Both the position numbers and the translations under genes were made by a program. Shown one piece after another: positions 50,201-58,800 of a stretch of 64,000 nt of DNA; positions within the stretch are counted from its first letter, which is position 1, and each line of letters starts with the position of its first letter. A model generated the notes under the pieces. It did no database searches, had not been told where the DNA came from, and saw nothing but the letters and a program-made list of their open reading frames with translations. This DNA comes from Mactromeris polynyma. Lineage: Eukaryota > Mollusca > Bivalvia > Venerida > Mactridae. The stretch is from the NCBI GenBank assembly GCA_032209605.1, contig JASFXZ010000005.1:32411928-32475927 (forward strand). Direction: 5' to 3'.

Positions 50201-51157
50201 TGTTTGCTTACAGTGGTGCATATTTCAGGTGTTGCCTCTTATCCCTAAACATTCCGACATGCCTTTCATTAATCTAAAAATTTATTGTTCGTAACGATGT
50301 GATAGATTGCAAAATTTAGCTGCAACGTGCACATCAAAGTACTCAGCAGTGTCGTTATGTAACATAACACAGTACATCAAAACCTGCAGCAGTATTAGAC
50401 AGCATTACCCGCACATATTTGAAAAATCCACACATTTTTTGACGTTGATTAAGAAACACGATAAGTTTGCAAGCGGTTCATTTATTAAAATATCAATAGC
50501 ATTATTGCGAAACTAGACGTCGATGGGTAACTTCATGAACGTGATAGGGCTGGTAGAGTATTGCAGATTCAGCATTTCTAAAAATGTGGTATCAAAGTTT
50601 GGTAAATACTTAAAGAACTCTCAAACTGAGCTCGAGTAACTTTGATATTGAATCAAGCACACCAGGTAATATGTTCCAGTGCATTTAATATTAACCGAAG
50701 AAATCTGTAGGAAAAAGACATACTAATTAGGAAACCGCAATTCTTTCGGATTATTATGGCAAACTTCATTCGAAATCCGTGTGATGCTTCCTATCTGAGA
50801 CAAAGTACAGCTATGTCCTTTTCAGTCTAAGTTAAAAATATTAACGAAAATCGAAATTTTATATCTCAAAACATTTGTGTGCTTTTATATTGGTTTAGAA
50901 GGGAAAGTCCAAGGTGAAACAAACGTGACATTATGTAACTATGTTGCATTCATTCTTACCATGCCTTCTACGCTAAAGTCCAGTCCAAACCCGTTCCTAG
51001 ATCCAGTACCGTCTGGGTTTAAATGCCCGACTCCGTTCCAAATATGACTGTCACCACACGGATGCGGCACTTTGTCTCCATTGGGAATTAGCGTTTGATA
51101 CGTCAGGTATCCATAGCAACAGTGCATTGCTGCAAGCACGACACCGACAAACATCAT
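25700..51157 (-). CDS. gene 2: temptin-like/copper type II monooxygenase paralogue, 8 exons
   Basis: Predicted 530-aa paralogue of gene 1. Joined exons on the minus strand, 5' to 3': 51157-50960, 37562-37433, 33362-33183, 32040-32005, 30960-30815, 28110-27864, 27453-27357, 26258-25700. All phases agree. Residues 1-16 resemble a signal peptide (MMFVGVVLAAMHCCYG). Residues 17-109 are temptin-like, with an EF-type loop D76-E87 (DSDFDGRTNGEE). CuA ligands are H159, H160, H232; CuB ligands H308, H310, M382. The C terminus is hydrophobic (FSIFVYFCMILWTSSSLL). Compared with gene 1, a 34-codon exon is missing, a 12-codon microexon is added, and the last three exons are one. The first ATG is in the exon starting at 51158; an upstream non-coding exon is implied by the acceptor there but not identified. 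Intron 1 is 13.4 kb. Confidence 0.83.
26347..26535 (+). mobile_element. dispersed repeat F, copy 2
   Basis: GAGAGAATAAGTTGCTACAG, then GACAGTGCCTCCC, GGAACAGGGGCGGAATGG, GGCCGACCATAAGGG and GACAACAAGG-like ends. It lies in gene 2 intron G-H, opposite in orientation to the gene. Confidence 0.55.
27357..27453 (-). CDS. gene 2 exon G
   Basis: Acceptor CCTACAG, donor GTAAGT. It encodes GRKQRMSIYRNGTWIRDL and NSYNYDAPLFN, ending in phase 2. It aligns with gene 1 exon 8. Confidence 0.87.
27715..27800 (-). mobile_element. tRNA-derived SINE head
   Basis: On the minus strand GGTTGCCTCGGCGGAGCAG leads to a B-box-like GGGTTCGAACCCC. The arms do not fold into a full tRNA with a clear anticodon stem. 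It lies within gene 2 intron F-G. Confidence 0.45.
27864..28110 (-). CDS. gene 2 exon F: third CuA His and CuB HxH
   Basis: Acceptor TCTTTCCAG, donor GTAAGC. It encodes VHWHNPDKLADQTDSSGMTV, FIVGQEFLQIPPNQL and VTRAVNHMHYY. H232 is the CuA ligand; H308 and H310 are the CuB pair. Confidence 0.9.
28690..28850. mobile_element. possible MITE remnant beside the 66-bp array
   Basis: Repeated CGAGTTATCGAC, GAGTTATCGG, CGAGTTGTCGCC and GAGTTATCGAAGTTTAATTGT motifs resemble ends of Tigger/pogo-type MITEs. The 66-bp array begins directly after the last one. No matching left end was located. Confidence 0.3.
28851..30185. repeat. 66-bp minisatellite, about 20 copies, in gene 2 intron C-F
   Basis: GGAGCAGGTATGAGACAACC starts at 28851 and 28917, giving a 66-bp period. 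Copies differ at a few fixed sites (CCTAAAT/CCCAAAT, ATGGGAC/ATGAGAC, AGCGGAC/AGCAGAC). Two long minus-strand frames of 454 and 462 codons cross the array because the unit is divisible by three. They encode 22-residue repeats with no known domain and lie in an intron, so I do not treat them as genes. Confidence 0.92.
30815..30960 (-). CDS. gene 2 exon C: copper domain segment
   Basis: Acceptor CTATTTCAG, donor GTCTGG (weak but GT). It encodes AGAYQCGMTPHQHCQQFLAT, WTYGFDGECMAPDTGFRIGK and YGTKMAALQ. It matches gene 1 exon 6 in phase and cysteine pattern. Confidence 0.82.
31080..31172 (-). mobile_element. tRNA-derived SINE head fragment
   Basis: On the minus strand GATACAGTGGTGGAGGGTTAG leads to GGGTTCGAATCCTACGTCC, an A-box-like and B-box pair. 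The remainder does not form a convincing tRNA. Confidence 0.4.
32005..32040 (-). CDS. gene 2 microexon (36 nt)
   Basis: Acceptor TATGTTGCAG, donor GTAAGT. It encodes DDFNKTLLHMMK and is phase 1 on both sides, joining GCDFP to AGAYQCG. Gene 1 joins exons 5 and 6 directly and has no counterpart. Support comes from the two good splice sites and the exact phase. Confidence 0.6.
33183..33362 (-). CDS. gene 2 exon D: N-terminal copper domain with CuA His pair
   Basis: Acceptor TATTTCAG, donor GTATGT. It encodes GVKSHTMRFPQSKIRPKVTT, YMCMVYDLPSDGDFHLVATT and SAIVHHMILFGCDFP. H159 and H160 are the CuA pair. Confidence 0.9.
33363..36532 (-). other. gene 2 intron B-D, unique part
   Basis: I searched here for the counterpart of gene 1 exon 4 (ICEP, RCDG, FVDC) and did not find it. 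AT-rich sequence with a tRNA-like GCCCGGATAGCCCAGTCGCT fragment at about 34010 and no other recognisable structure. Confidence 0.45.
36533..37470 (-). repeat. 68-bp minisatellite made from an exon end plus its splice donor, 14 copies
   Basis: CCTGGG landmarks recur every 68 bp from 36548; the last copy, at 37432, is the genuine exon B/donor junction. Each unit, read on the minus strand, carries the last 14 codons of exon B (...DTPAYPPMSHP), the G that ends the exon, an intact GTATGT donor, and about 24 bp of intron. The array lies just downstream of the real donor in the transcript. Confidence 0.9.
37433..37562 (-). CDS. gene 2 exon B: EF-hand-like temptin segment
   Basis: Acceptor CTTTTCAG, donor GTATGT. 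It encodes KWSKELCKKD, the loop DSDFDGRTNGEELGDPKCEW, and MPGDTPAYPPMSHP. Phase 0 to 1, as in gene 1 exon 3. Its 3' end seeded the 68-bp array. Confidence 0.9.
37674..37800 (+). mobile_element. SINE family B, 3' part
   Basis: GTCAGTACTGGTTGTTAACG and CTGGTTAGGTCCACAGACCG match the body of the element at 62222-62445 (TTAGTACTGGTTGGTAA, CTGGTTAGATCTACTGACCG). The tRNA-like head is missing. Confidence 0.45.
38700..38761. mobile_element. CAGTAAAACCTC-family MITE, right end (copy 5)
   Basis: TTTGCTCTTTATTCAACCTC followed by GAGGTTTTACTGTA is the family's right end. A left end, CAGTAAAACCTTACTTAAGG, lies at 37986, so one element may span 37986-38761 with an insertion, or these may be two fragments. 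Confidence 0.5.
40010..40195. repeat. CACGAATTC/GTGAATTCG palindromic cluster
   Basis: TTCACGATTTCCACTTCACG is followed by GTGAATTCGTGAAGTTGAAA forms. This is the same kind of diffuse palindrome as at 21355-21720 in gene 1 intron 10. Confidence 0.6.
41561..41826 (+). repeat. 19-bp minisatellite, 14 copies
   Basis: The unit TCAGGGCAGACGGGTCACT has variants (CCGGG, CATGG, ACTGG). Nineteen is not divisible by three, so the frames through it cycle and the two overlapping ORFs here are by-products. Confidence 0.88.
42723..42783. mobile_element. CAGTAAAACCTC-family MITE, right-end fragment (copy 6)
   Basis: GAGATGGTCTTATCATTGAA leads to TTTTTAAGTGAGGTTTTACCGTA. The left end is absent. Confidence 0.5.
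44425..44575 (-). mobile_element. dispersed repeat F, copy in inverted orientation
   Basis: On the plus strand GGTCGGCCAGACCATTCC, TTACCCTTGCACCTCCTCAG, GGGGAGGCATTGTCTTAG and AACAACTTATTCTCTC are the reverse complements of the blocks seen at 54276 and 59480, in the correct order. Confidence 0.55.
45187..45438. mobile_element. two adjacent CAGTAAAACCTC-family MITEs sharing a TA (copies 7 and 8)
   Basis: The first (45187-45365) starts CAATAAAACCTAAATAATAAG and ends GCGAGGTATTACTG. A TA at 45366-45367 separates it from a second, short copy (45368-45438: CAGTAATGCCACTTCAATAA to GAGGTTTTAGTG). This head-to-tail placement fits insertion of one element into the TA duplication of another. Confidence 0.6.
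47457..47686 (+). mobile_element. tRNA-derived SINE, family A copy 2 (best preserved)
   Basis: Head GGCGCAGTGGTCGAGGGGTA and GCGCCTGATTCC (A-box-like), a B-box-like GGGTTTGATCACG, body TTTGGCGCGAGTACTGGTTG, tail TTCACAATCGATGTAAAATA and an A-rich end. Confidence 0.65.
49571..49757 (+). mobile_element. tRNA-derived SINE, family A copy 3
   Basis: AGTAGAGGTCGAGGGTTATG, GCGCCTGATTCCTGATCC, GTGAGTTCGAACCC (B box), then TTTGGCACGCGAACTAGTCA and a truncated TTTCACAATT tail, directly followed by a different SINE. Confidence 0.6.
49758..50035 (+). mobile_element. second SINE type abutting family A
   Basis: The 3' half of a tRNA-like head (GGACTTGTAATCCAGG, GGTTCGATTCCCCG, CCATCA) is followed by CTTTCGGACGAGACTTTAAA and CCGAAGTCCCGTGTATG, a body of the kind conserved in metazoan SINEs, and an ATAAATAAACGCAAATACAA tail. 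The 5' half of the tRNA is missing, so it is truncated. Confidence 0.6.
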
Positions 51158-51158
51158 C
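50960..51158 (-). CDS. gene 2 exon A: signal peptide and temptin N-terminal part
   Basis: Acceptor TTCTTGTAG just before G-ATG-ATG; donor GTAAGA. It encodes MMFVGVVLAAMHCCYG, then YLTYQTLIPNGDKVPHPC and IWNGVGHLNPDGTGSRNGFG. Phase is as in gene 1 exon 2. Translation probably starts at 51157 or 51154; an upstream exon must join at 51158. Confidence 0.85.
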
Positions 51159-51240
51159 CTACAAGAAAAACAAAATAAATTCAAAAAGTTATATTAAGTG
51201 AAAAAGGCAAGCAATCCATATAATCAACTTTTCTTGTTCA

Positions 51241-51546
51241 TCAACCTTTTCTGCAGAGGCCCGTATGGACGATTTTTTGTTGACTGGAACATCAACATTT
51301 TCTGCAGAGGCCCGTGTGGACGATTTTTGTTGACAGGAACATCAACATCTTCTGCAGAGGCCCGTATGGACGATTTTTGTTGACGGGAACATCCACATTT
51401 TCTGCAGAGGCCCGTATGGACGTTTTTTGCTGACGGGAACATCAGTATTTTCGGCAGAGGCCCGTATGGACGTTTTTTGCTGACGGGAACATCAGTTTTT
51501 TCTGCAGAGGCCCGTATGGACGTTTTTTGTTGACGGGAACATCCAC
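51241..51546. repeat. 51-bp minisatellite, 6 copies, beside gene 2 exon A
   Basis: CTGCAGAGGCCCGTATGGAC recurs at 51251, 51303, 51352 and onward every 50-51 bp, with GACGGGAACATCA between. It lies about 85 bp upstream of exon A, in intron or promoter sequence. A plausible minus-strand donor (CCG then GTAAGG) lies at its far edge near 51552. Confidence 0.85.
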
Positions 51547-53720
51547 CCTTACCGGAAAGGCCAGTGAAGCAGATGAATATTGTGCAATGAAATGAATAGT
51601 TGACAATGAATTATCATGTGATATTGTAACAAAGCTCACAATATAATTATTTCAATTTTACGAAGTTTTGTTGTCTCAATTACATTTTTCCGTCATTGGA
51701 CTTTCTCGCAATGAATGTCCACAATCAACATGTTATACAGAGACTGTTTAATGTATACAGTTGCGTTTGGTAGCGTTTGTAAAGTACAGACATACGCCAT
51801 GCCTTACTTGTTTAATCACATTTATATTTACACTCATTCGTAATGTAAACACAAGCAAATTGTTCTCAGCATTATCTAGGTCCCTCTCCAGACATGACAT
51901 ACAGGTAAAGGGTCACAGTGAGTTTACTTGAAATTAGGGTCGGATGAAGATATATATAGATCGACATCTAGGTTAGGAGAGTTAGAGTACTTTAACTCCG
52001 GCACAAACTTTGTATAGGTCATGACATGAGGGAACAAATATTTGTAACTTATTAAGAAAACACGGCGCTTGATCTAACCCATAAATGCGTTTCTAGACGG
52101 AACTCCCAAGCGTCAGAATCGAACATTTTGTAAAAACAAATTTCCAAAATAGCATACCATACGCACAGCGCTGTCTCAATTTGGTAAACATCAAACAACT
52201 TTTCTAAACACCTGATGTTTTTATTCAGACATCTTTTGGAATCATTTCAAATATAAATCATTATAGGCTCGCTAATTAACATTAGGTTTACACCGGCAAG
52301 TGCACGTATCGACAGAAAGTGTTGATTGCAATAACCTAAACAAACGATGGAGGGGGTACGCCATCGAATCCACCCATCTGTAAGGTGTTGACATCAAGTA
52401 TAAAGTGTATTTTATATTTACAAACACCTTTGTTACCAAAAAACCACAGGTTTGTATCGGGTGGTAACGAAAGTTGCCATGGAGCATATTTGTTTGGTGC
52501 AATCCAGACAGAGGCCATGCATTTTGCTATTAAAGATATAAATTTGCCGCCAATGTTTTCAGTGTGGCATCGGTATACCTAGCTCGCTCTTATGGGGAAT
52601 GTTGCCAGTTGCTTGTGGGAGAACAAGTTAGTACTGGTTGGTAATCTAGGAACCCTGGTGAGACCAATCTTGTAACGGGGCTTTAAGTGACATAAACAAT
52701 CAAAGTCATTTAGTGACTATTCTACATTTATATCAAGATTTCATGGTGGTGGAAGACACCAGACAGATTCCTGGGTAGAACCACCGAGCCAGACTGATGG
52801 CATCCTCACTTAAAAATTCAATAATCCGGATAACATTCGAACCCACAGCGGTGAATGGCAAGTCAGCGACTATAACCACTTGACCACGGAGGCCAACGTT
52901 TAAACTTAGTTGCAAATCTTATCTGGAATCGCTAAAATATTTATGTATTATTGTTATAGTCATCAGAGTGGTGCATAGTCAAGTAGTAAATTCTAATGTA
53001 GGATTTGCAAAATACACATTATCAAACTTCCAAGTCCTTTAAACTGGCTTATCGCAGTTGGTTGCCCCCCCCTTGAAAATGACTCGAACGGGTGCTCATA
53101 TAGGACAAACATATCATATCTATCCATTGAGCTGAACGCATGTCTTATCAAAGTGAATGATAAGTTTGATATGTTCAAACATTGTGTTCTATTGCTTTCT
53201 ATCAACATGGTGATTGATCTGATGATAGAACCACTTAACATTACGTGCTTCATCTACTTACAGACTGTTTACAAAGTCATTGAGTTGATAAATGATGCAC
53301 TTTAACCTATGTCAGTCTGTTCCTGTTTTCTGTTAAGCCTCTGACACATGTTTTAAACGATCTTCTGTCGTACGCTATGTTATACAGTGACAGTTCATTT
53401 AATTCTAGTCTTGTTCCTCTTGTTTTGCAATAAACAAATACTTAAACGTTTTTATCTGATGAACCTATCTGAACACGTGGCAGAGAAGCGTTATTATCAA
53501 ACGTCTGCATGCAAGAATTGCATTCAATTTGATAAATGAAATTTTACCAACCTACTTGAAACGAGGCAGGGGAAGGTATACATCATTGGGTATAAACTTT
53601 GTTTAATTACTATTCGAATATTCGTTTATACACTTAGCTAAAAAAGAAACGCATCCTTTAATATAAGTCAACATTACGTACGTGGGGTTTTCTGTTCGAC
53701 GTTTACATATAAAGCATTTA
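51547..53720. other. upstream region of gene 2, proximal part
   Basis: No supported coding exon. It holds a SINE B fragment at 52607-52705 (AAGTTAGTACTGGTTGGTAA) and a minus-strand tRNA-derived SINE at 52739-52897. Confidence 0.4.
52739..52897 (-). mobile_element. tRNA-derived SINE
   Basis: On the minus strand TGGCCTCCGTGGTCAAGTGG (A box) and GCTGTGGGTTCGAATG (B box) are followed by a non-tRNA body with CTCGGTGGTTCTACCCAGG. The head is tRNA-like, but acceptor-stem pairing is not convincing. Confidence 0.55.
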
Positions 53721-53880
53721 CAGTCAGACCTCGTTTATTCGACAACCTCGAATCCGAATACTTGGTATCATCCTGATGTATTTTTCTTAGACACGTCGAA
53801 TTGAACTGGGTTATTTGAAACTATGTACTATTCGAAATAAAATTTCGATTTCGATGAATTCGAATAAATGAGGTCTGACT
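53721..53880. mobile_element. Tigger/pogo-like MITE (CAGTCAGACCTCG), copy 1
   Basis: The left end CAGTCAGACCTCGTTTATTC and right end GAATAAATGAGGTCTGACT are inverted repeats, with TA on the left. The interior has ATTCGAAATAAAATTTCG, shared with the 60934 copy. Confidence 0.7.
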
Positions 53881-55274
53881 ACATATTGTGTTGGTTGTGG
53901 CTATATCAGTATACTGCATATTGAAATATTACTTAATTTTCCATGAATCATTTCATTTCCAGATAATGTAAGATATTGATTATTATATTTGATCAAGTAT
54001 GAACTAATTAATAGCCAAGATCAGAAGAATGTATCGAGATTATATCAGACATAAGCAGTATTCATATTTATTAAAATAGGCATTTATCCTGGACATTCTT
54101 ATTCTCGGACTTTACAATGCAAAACATTGTTTGCATACAACTGATGAGTATTTTTCTTACATTTCGACAATAAATTTCATTACACTTCACGACATTTTGT
54201 AAATTGACAACGTTCAAGAAAACATCCTCTACAGTAGATATGTATGGCGGAAATCTATCTTTGGTTTATTACTGTACGAATACAGAGAGATTTAAATTGT
54301 TACAGGGAACGCCGCATACACACGTCGATGCCTTCCAACAACTGCCTCTGAAAAACAACTGTCTACTAAACATGGCACTGAGGAGGTGCAAGGGTAACAC
54401 ATATGGGAATAGGGGTGCTACGAATGATCTGGCCGACCATCAAAAACAACTACGGATAATTTAGGGGGACTAAAGGGGGGAAAAGTTTAACGGATGAAAT
54501 ACATCACGGAACCAGTGAAGAAAATTAGAAATAATAGGCCGAAGGGGGGGGGGGGATGTCTATACACGGATTCAAATTGTTCGAAGATATTTTGATTTAC
54601 ACAACCGTTATTTATAATTCCTGGCAATTTTCGTCCGCTTTGTTTCTCGCTGAACATTATTTTCTAATTCCAAGATGTTATAATTATTTGATGCGGGAGA
54701 CAAGACTTAATGATGAATCCGAAAATCTTGCAATGTGTTGAGCGGACAAGTAATCATCATCTCTATCACCAGATGCAACAAATGAGATAAAAAGATGAAT
54801 GCAATCATGTGCATGATATTGCACAATCGAACATTACATTCCATGGCCATTCTGTACGCTGGTACTGTCCAATAATTCAAACAGACTTGGTTTTGTTACA
54901 ATATTACTGTCCCACTTAGTGGTTTGTGGAATTTAGATGATATTCTCAGATTTTTTAAGATCGTGATAAATATTTTCTGCATTTACTGCACAGAAAATCC
55001 ATTTCGAACGGTACCTCGAGAAATTGCACAGTGCCCCCTCGGGGACTTGTTTGTCTAATCTGATGAATGTTTGAACATGGATATTCGCCTGATTATCATG
55101 TACCAGAGAGGGTTTTATTCGTTTCCCCTCCAAAATTACCCGCATTTCAATACGATAGTGCAACTCTCACTGTATAACTTCACACACTGTGAACAACAAC
55201 ATACACTTAGTACAATTCTTCCTTAATGTTAATTTGCTTTTGGAATGGAATTAATTTTACAGTTTACATTTATT
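53881..55274. other. intergenic, no gene
   Basis: It contains dispersed repeat F (54276-54485) and a 12-G run (54544-54555). Short ORFs lack support. Confidence 0.4.
54276..54485 (+). mobile_element. dispersed repeat F, copy 3
   Basis: AGAGAGATTTAAATTGTTAC, AGGGAACGCC, GATGCCTTCCAACA, GAGGAGGTGCAAGGGTAACA, TGATCTGGCCGACCATC, ending near GGGGGACTAAAGG. Confidence 0.6.
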
Positions 55275-55624
55275 ACCGCCTTCTCAAACTGCAATATCAG
55301 AGACATATTAAACAAGATTGCAACCTATGTATCACCACCTTCTCAAACTGCAATATCAGAGACATATTAAACAAGAATGCAACCTATGTATTACCACCTT
55401 CTCAAACTGCAATATCAGAGACGTATTAAACAAGATTGCAACCTATGTATCACCACCTTCTCAAACTGCAATATCAGAGACGTATTAAACAAGATTGCAA
55501 CCTATGTATCACCACCTTCTCAAACTGCAATATCAGAGACGTATTAAACAAGATTGCAACCTATGTATCACCACCTTCTCAAACTGCAATATCAGAGACG
55601 TATTAAACAAGATTGCAACCTATG
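55275..55624. repeat. 59-bp minisatellite, 6 copies
   Basis: ACCACCTTCTCAAACTGCAA, then TATCAGAGACGTATTAAACA and AGATTGCAACCTATGTATC, recurs every 59 bp. The first two copies have ACATATT and later ones ACGTATT, showing directional spread of a variant. Confidence 0.88.
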
Positions 55625-58397
55625 GCGGCAAATATCGTTCTTAAAGTTTAGTTTCGTATGTTTCTAAGTAAGATACTTGTACCTCATTAGTCTATCTTTA
55701 CTTTTGTCACCTACTTGTCAATTAGGTAATGAATTACAGTAAAACCTCACTTAAAGACCACTCAATGATAATACCACATACACAATTAAGAACACAATTT
55801 TTAAGTCTATTTTCACTGTTTTGCTCTTTATTGAACCTCAATATTAAGACCATCACATGATACAATGCTTGAACACTTGACCATTTGTCTCTCGATCTAT
55901 ATCGTTCTGTTTATAGACTGAGATACAGAGACTGGTTGAAGGGGTAGGTTCACTTAACATCAAAATCGACCCTGTCTCAAATTATTTTGAAAATATCTCT
56001 TGCTATGTCAACTGTATTCTTTGTAAAAAATTACAAAATACAGTTTTACACAGGAAACTTGAAATTAATCATTTGTGAAAATATTCTGACACAGTGCACA
56101 TTTTGGGGCTAAATGAACAAAACCCCTTGGCATCAAAACAGTATTCTGGCCGAAGCATTATCTGTGTGTACTATAAAATATGACTTAATCATCATGATAA
56201 TTAAAAGGTACACTAATTTCGTATTGAATGTGTTATTTTACCATTTATTTCGGCCCTTAACTTTCAGAAAAAAGTTGATAAGCCCGAATGTAATATCGGG
56301 GGGGGGGGGGGGGTATTGAAGTACTGTAATAATGTCGATCTGGCGCATTAGACAACTTGGTATCAGTAGGAAATTAAGTCTTATCTTCTCGTTATATTGT
56401 CTAGAATTACGTTTGATTTCCACGAAACACCGAAAAACGTCATTACAGCCAAAATGCACCGATAACGCTTCACATCCATCATAAAAGACGTAGTGCTTAG
56501 CAATGCTAATGCAAAATCGCACATAAACGTTAACAGTGTACTTCAAAATGTGTTGTGTTTGGAAAGCGTATGAATGCTTATACTGTTAAACGGCTGAAAA
56601 AACTTGTCAAATTGATGATAAATATCCACATTCCGTGTCTATTATTTCAAAAACAGACGCATGTGGTATTTTTGCTCGGTTTCAGGATATAACTTCTCCC
56701 ACGATAGCGGTTTAATATTTGTACTCTGGCTACTCGTTCGTACTTTTTTACGTTCCGGGATTTGTATAAATTTATTCTTCCCCATTTTTTAAAAATAGTT
56801 GCAGATGGTTGCATAGTGATCATACCTTGAATATTTTCCTAAATAACAGAACACTTATGGTAACTAACTCATTTTTGGCCATTTTATTGAAACATACCGT
56901 TTGATAAACGTGCATAATTAAACAAGCAAACAAGTTAGGAAATTTTGTGTTGTACAAATGTTTAAGGCAAAGTGAACAAAGTACATTGTACTGAAAGTGC
57001 ATGCAATTTTCTAAAGAAATACAATATAAGCAGAATTTATCGTTCAATACTCTTTCAGACGTATTAAACAAGTTGGAAATAGTGCAAACACATCTATATA
57101 CAACATAATGAACAATGGAGAGAAATTTGAACATTATCTAATATCATAAATCATATACTCACATTTCAAAGAAAAGATTTAAACCCATAATATTTCTATA
57201 TACACGAGCACTAAATCAGATTGTTCAAATCCAGAACACACGATGCTGATACTAAAGTCACTGTGTCACGAAAAAAGTTTCAAAATATTCCACACAGAAG
57301 TTAAACTATTCCAACAAACATAATATTTCCCTTTTCTTCGTTTACAGAAACTTGAATATCAAGTAAGCACGAAATCCGCATTTTCTCGAACATTAATTCT
57401 GTCATGCATTATTAAAAATATCTGAAAGTACACGCTTCAAGACAAGAGGAATTTAGCAAAAACGTTCATTGATTTTTGCACAGAAGCTATCTGGAGAACA
57501 AACAGCGCTCTGAATATCGCGATCTTTCTGTTTCAAAACGTCGTGGGTTACGATGAATTCCTAGTACTATCCTCTCTCTCACTCTGCTTCATGTAGGGAA
57601 ACATCACTCGACAGAGAGTATATTTTGTTTTCGTTGATTAATCATATAAAATGTTAAGTCAGTTTACATTCTGATAATTACTGTGGGATAATGTCAGTCA
57701 ATGTTAAGTACATTTAAATGAGCCATGCAACACGACACAGTTAGTAAAAAAGTAGACCTGGCTTTTCAGGAACTGGTTTGTTTTATTGATCATTTACTAT
57801 GATTGTAGTGTGTTATCGTTGCTCAGTCAGATACAAATAATTAGTTTGGAATATGGAAAACAATTTGGACAAGGATGTATTCAATCTATCCTGTAGAATG
57901 AAGAAGAGAATGTCTGAAACAAAAATAAGATCACTTAGCGGTTTGATGAAATGGCCTGTTTCCTAATCCACATTTATGCACTCAGTCAGTAACTCGCATT
58001 ATTGTTTTAAGATGAAACGTGTATTTCGTCTCATTATGATGCATGCTATTAGTATGGTGTTATATCAGGCATTTTGTTTTAGTTTCATAAGTGTATCTAC
58101 TTCAAGACATTTGTTTAAAAATTATATATCAAACAATTACAGCCGAACTTTTATGATTAAATGTTGTAGATGCATGCCTTTAAGCGTTTGGTGTTATATT
58201 CACTTAATGGCACTTAACTTCTTGGTAGATTTATTAAACGCATTCGTCGCATAAGTTTGTGCACCAGGATTTTATTATAAGTAATAAATGTTATCCCGGT
58301 CTATTTCGCTTGTTACAGTTATCCCAGACATTACACTGTAATAAGATAAAATAAGTTAGGTATAGTGTCTTATCTTCTGATTGATCGGAGCTATTCT
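55625..58397. other. intergenic, no gene
   Basis: It holds a truncated CAGTAAAACCTC MITE (55737-55853) and a 16-G run (56298-56313). The frames at 56238-56546 and 56820-57134 (-) have no domain or splice support. Confidence 0.4.
55737..55853. mobile_element. CAGTAAAACCTC-family MITE, copy 9, truncated right end
   Basis: TACAGTAAAACCTCACTTAAAG, ACAATTAAGAACACAATTTT, TTTTGCTCTTTATTGAACCT and AATATTAAGACCA, then similarity stops before the right end. Confidence 0.65.
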
Positions 58398-58800
58398 ACG
58401 GTCTGCTTTGCGTTCAGTTACGGCGAACGGAAGCACGCTCACAGTTCGCGAGCGAACAAGAGAATTGACCGCCGCGTTTTTATTCTGGTTCCCTGCCTCA
58501 AAGACAGTAAAGGCAGGGAACCAGCCCTGCGTTCATTTTGCAATTTAGTTCACCGTGTGCAGTCAATGTGATACGGTGGGCCAGGTATTCAAAACAAAAC
58601 GTGAGCTACTGTTAGCCGTAACTGAACGCAGTGTTCGGCTAAAATATTCGCGTGCTCCCTCGGAGTTGCGCGAGCGAGTGGGCGCACACTGGGCGCACAC
58701 TGGGCGCACACTATTTGGCAAACCGTGCGTTCAGTAGCAAAACGCGTGCATAGTTTCGTAACGCGAGCGAGTGTTAGCCTTAACCGAACGCAAGGCTGTT
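58398..58800. repeat. CpG-rich segment with repeated inverted motifs
   Basis: It is far richer in CpG than its surroundings. TTGCGTTCAGTTACGGC at about 58408 recurs inverted near 58615 (GCCGTAACTGAACGC) and near 58776 (GCCTTAACCGAACGCAA). A perfect hairpin CTGGTTCCCTGCCT/AGGCAGGGAACCAG lies at 58487-58526, and an 11-bp unit GGGCGCACACT is repeated three times at about 58680-58712. It could be a foldback element or a CpG island. Confidence 0.55.

Larger units (their letters stand above)
37563..50959 (-). other. gene 2 intron A-B (13.4 kb)
   Basis: It contains SINE-like pieces (37674-37800, 47457-47686, 49571-50035), MITE ends (37986, 38700-38761, 42723-42783, 45187-45438), a palindromic cluster (40010-40195), a 19-bp array (41561-41826) and an inverted dispersed repeat F (44425-44575). 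I see no nested gene. Confidence 0.5.

Noticed and set aside
9263..56313. Poly-G runs as functional quadruplex sites
   Set aside because: Three isolated homopolymer runs with no gene association; length is uncertain from sequencing, so no function is claimed.
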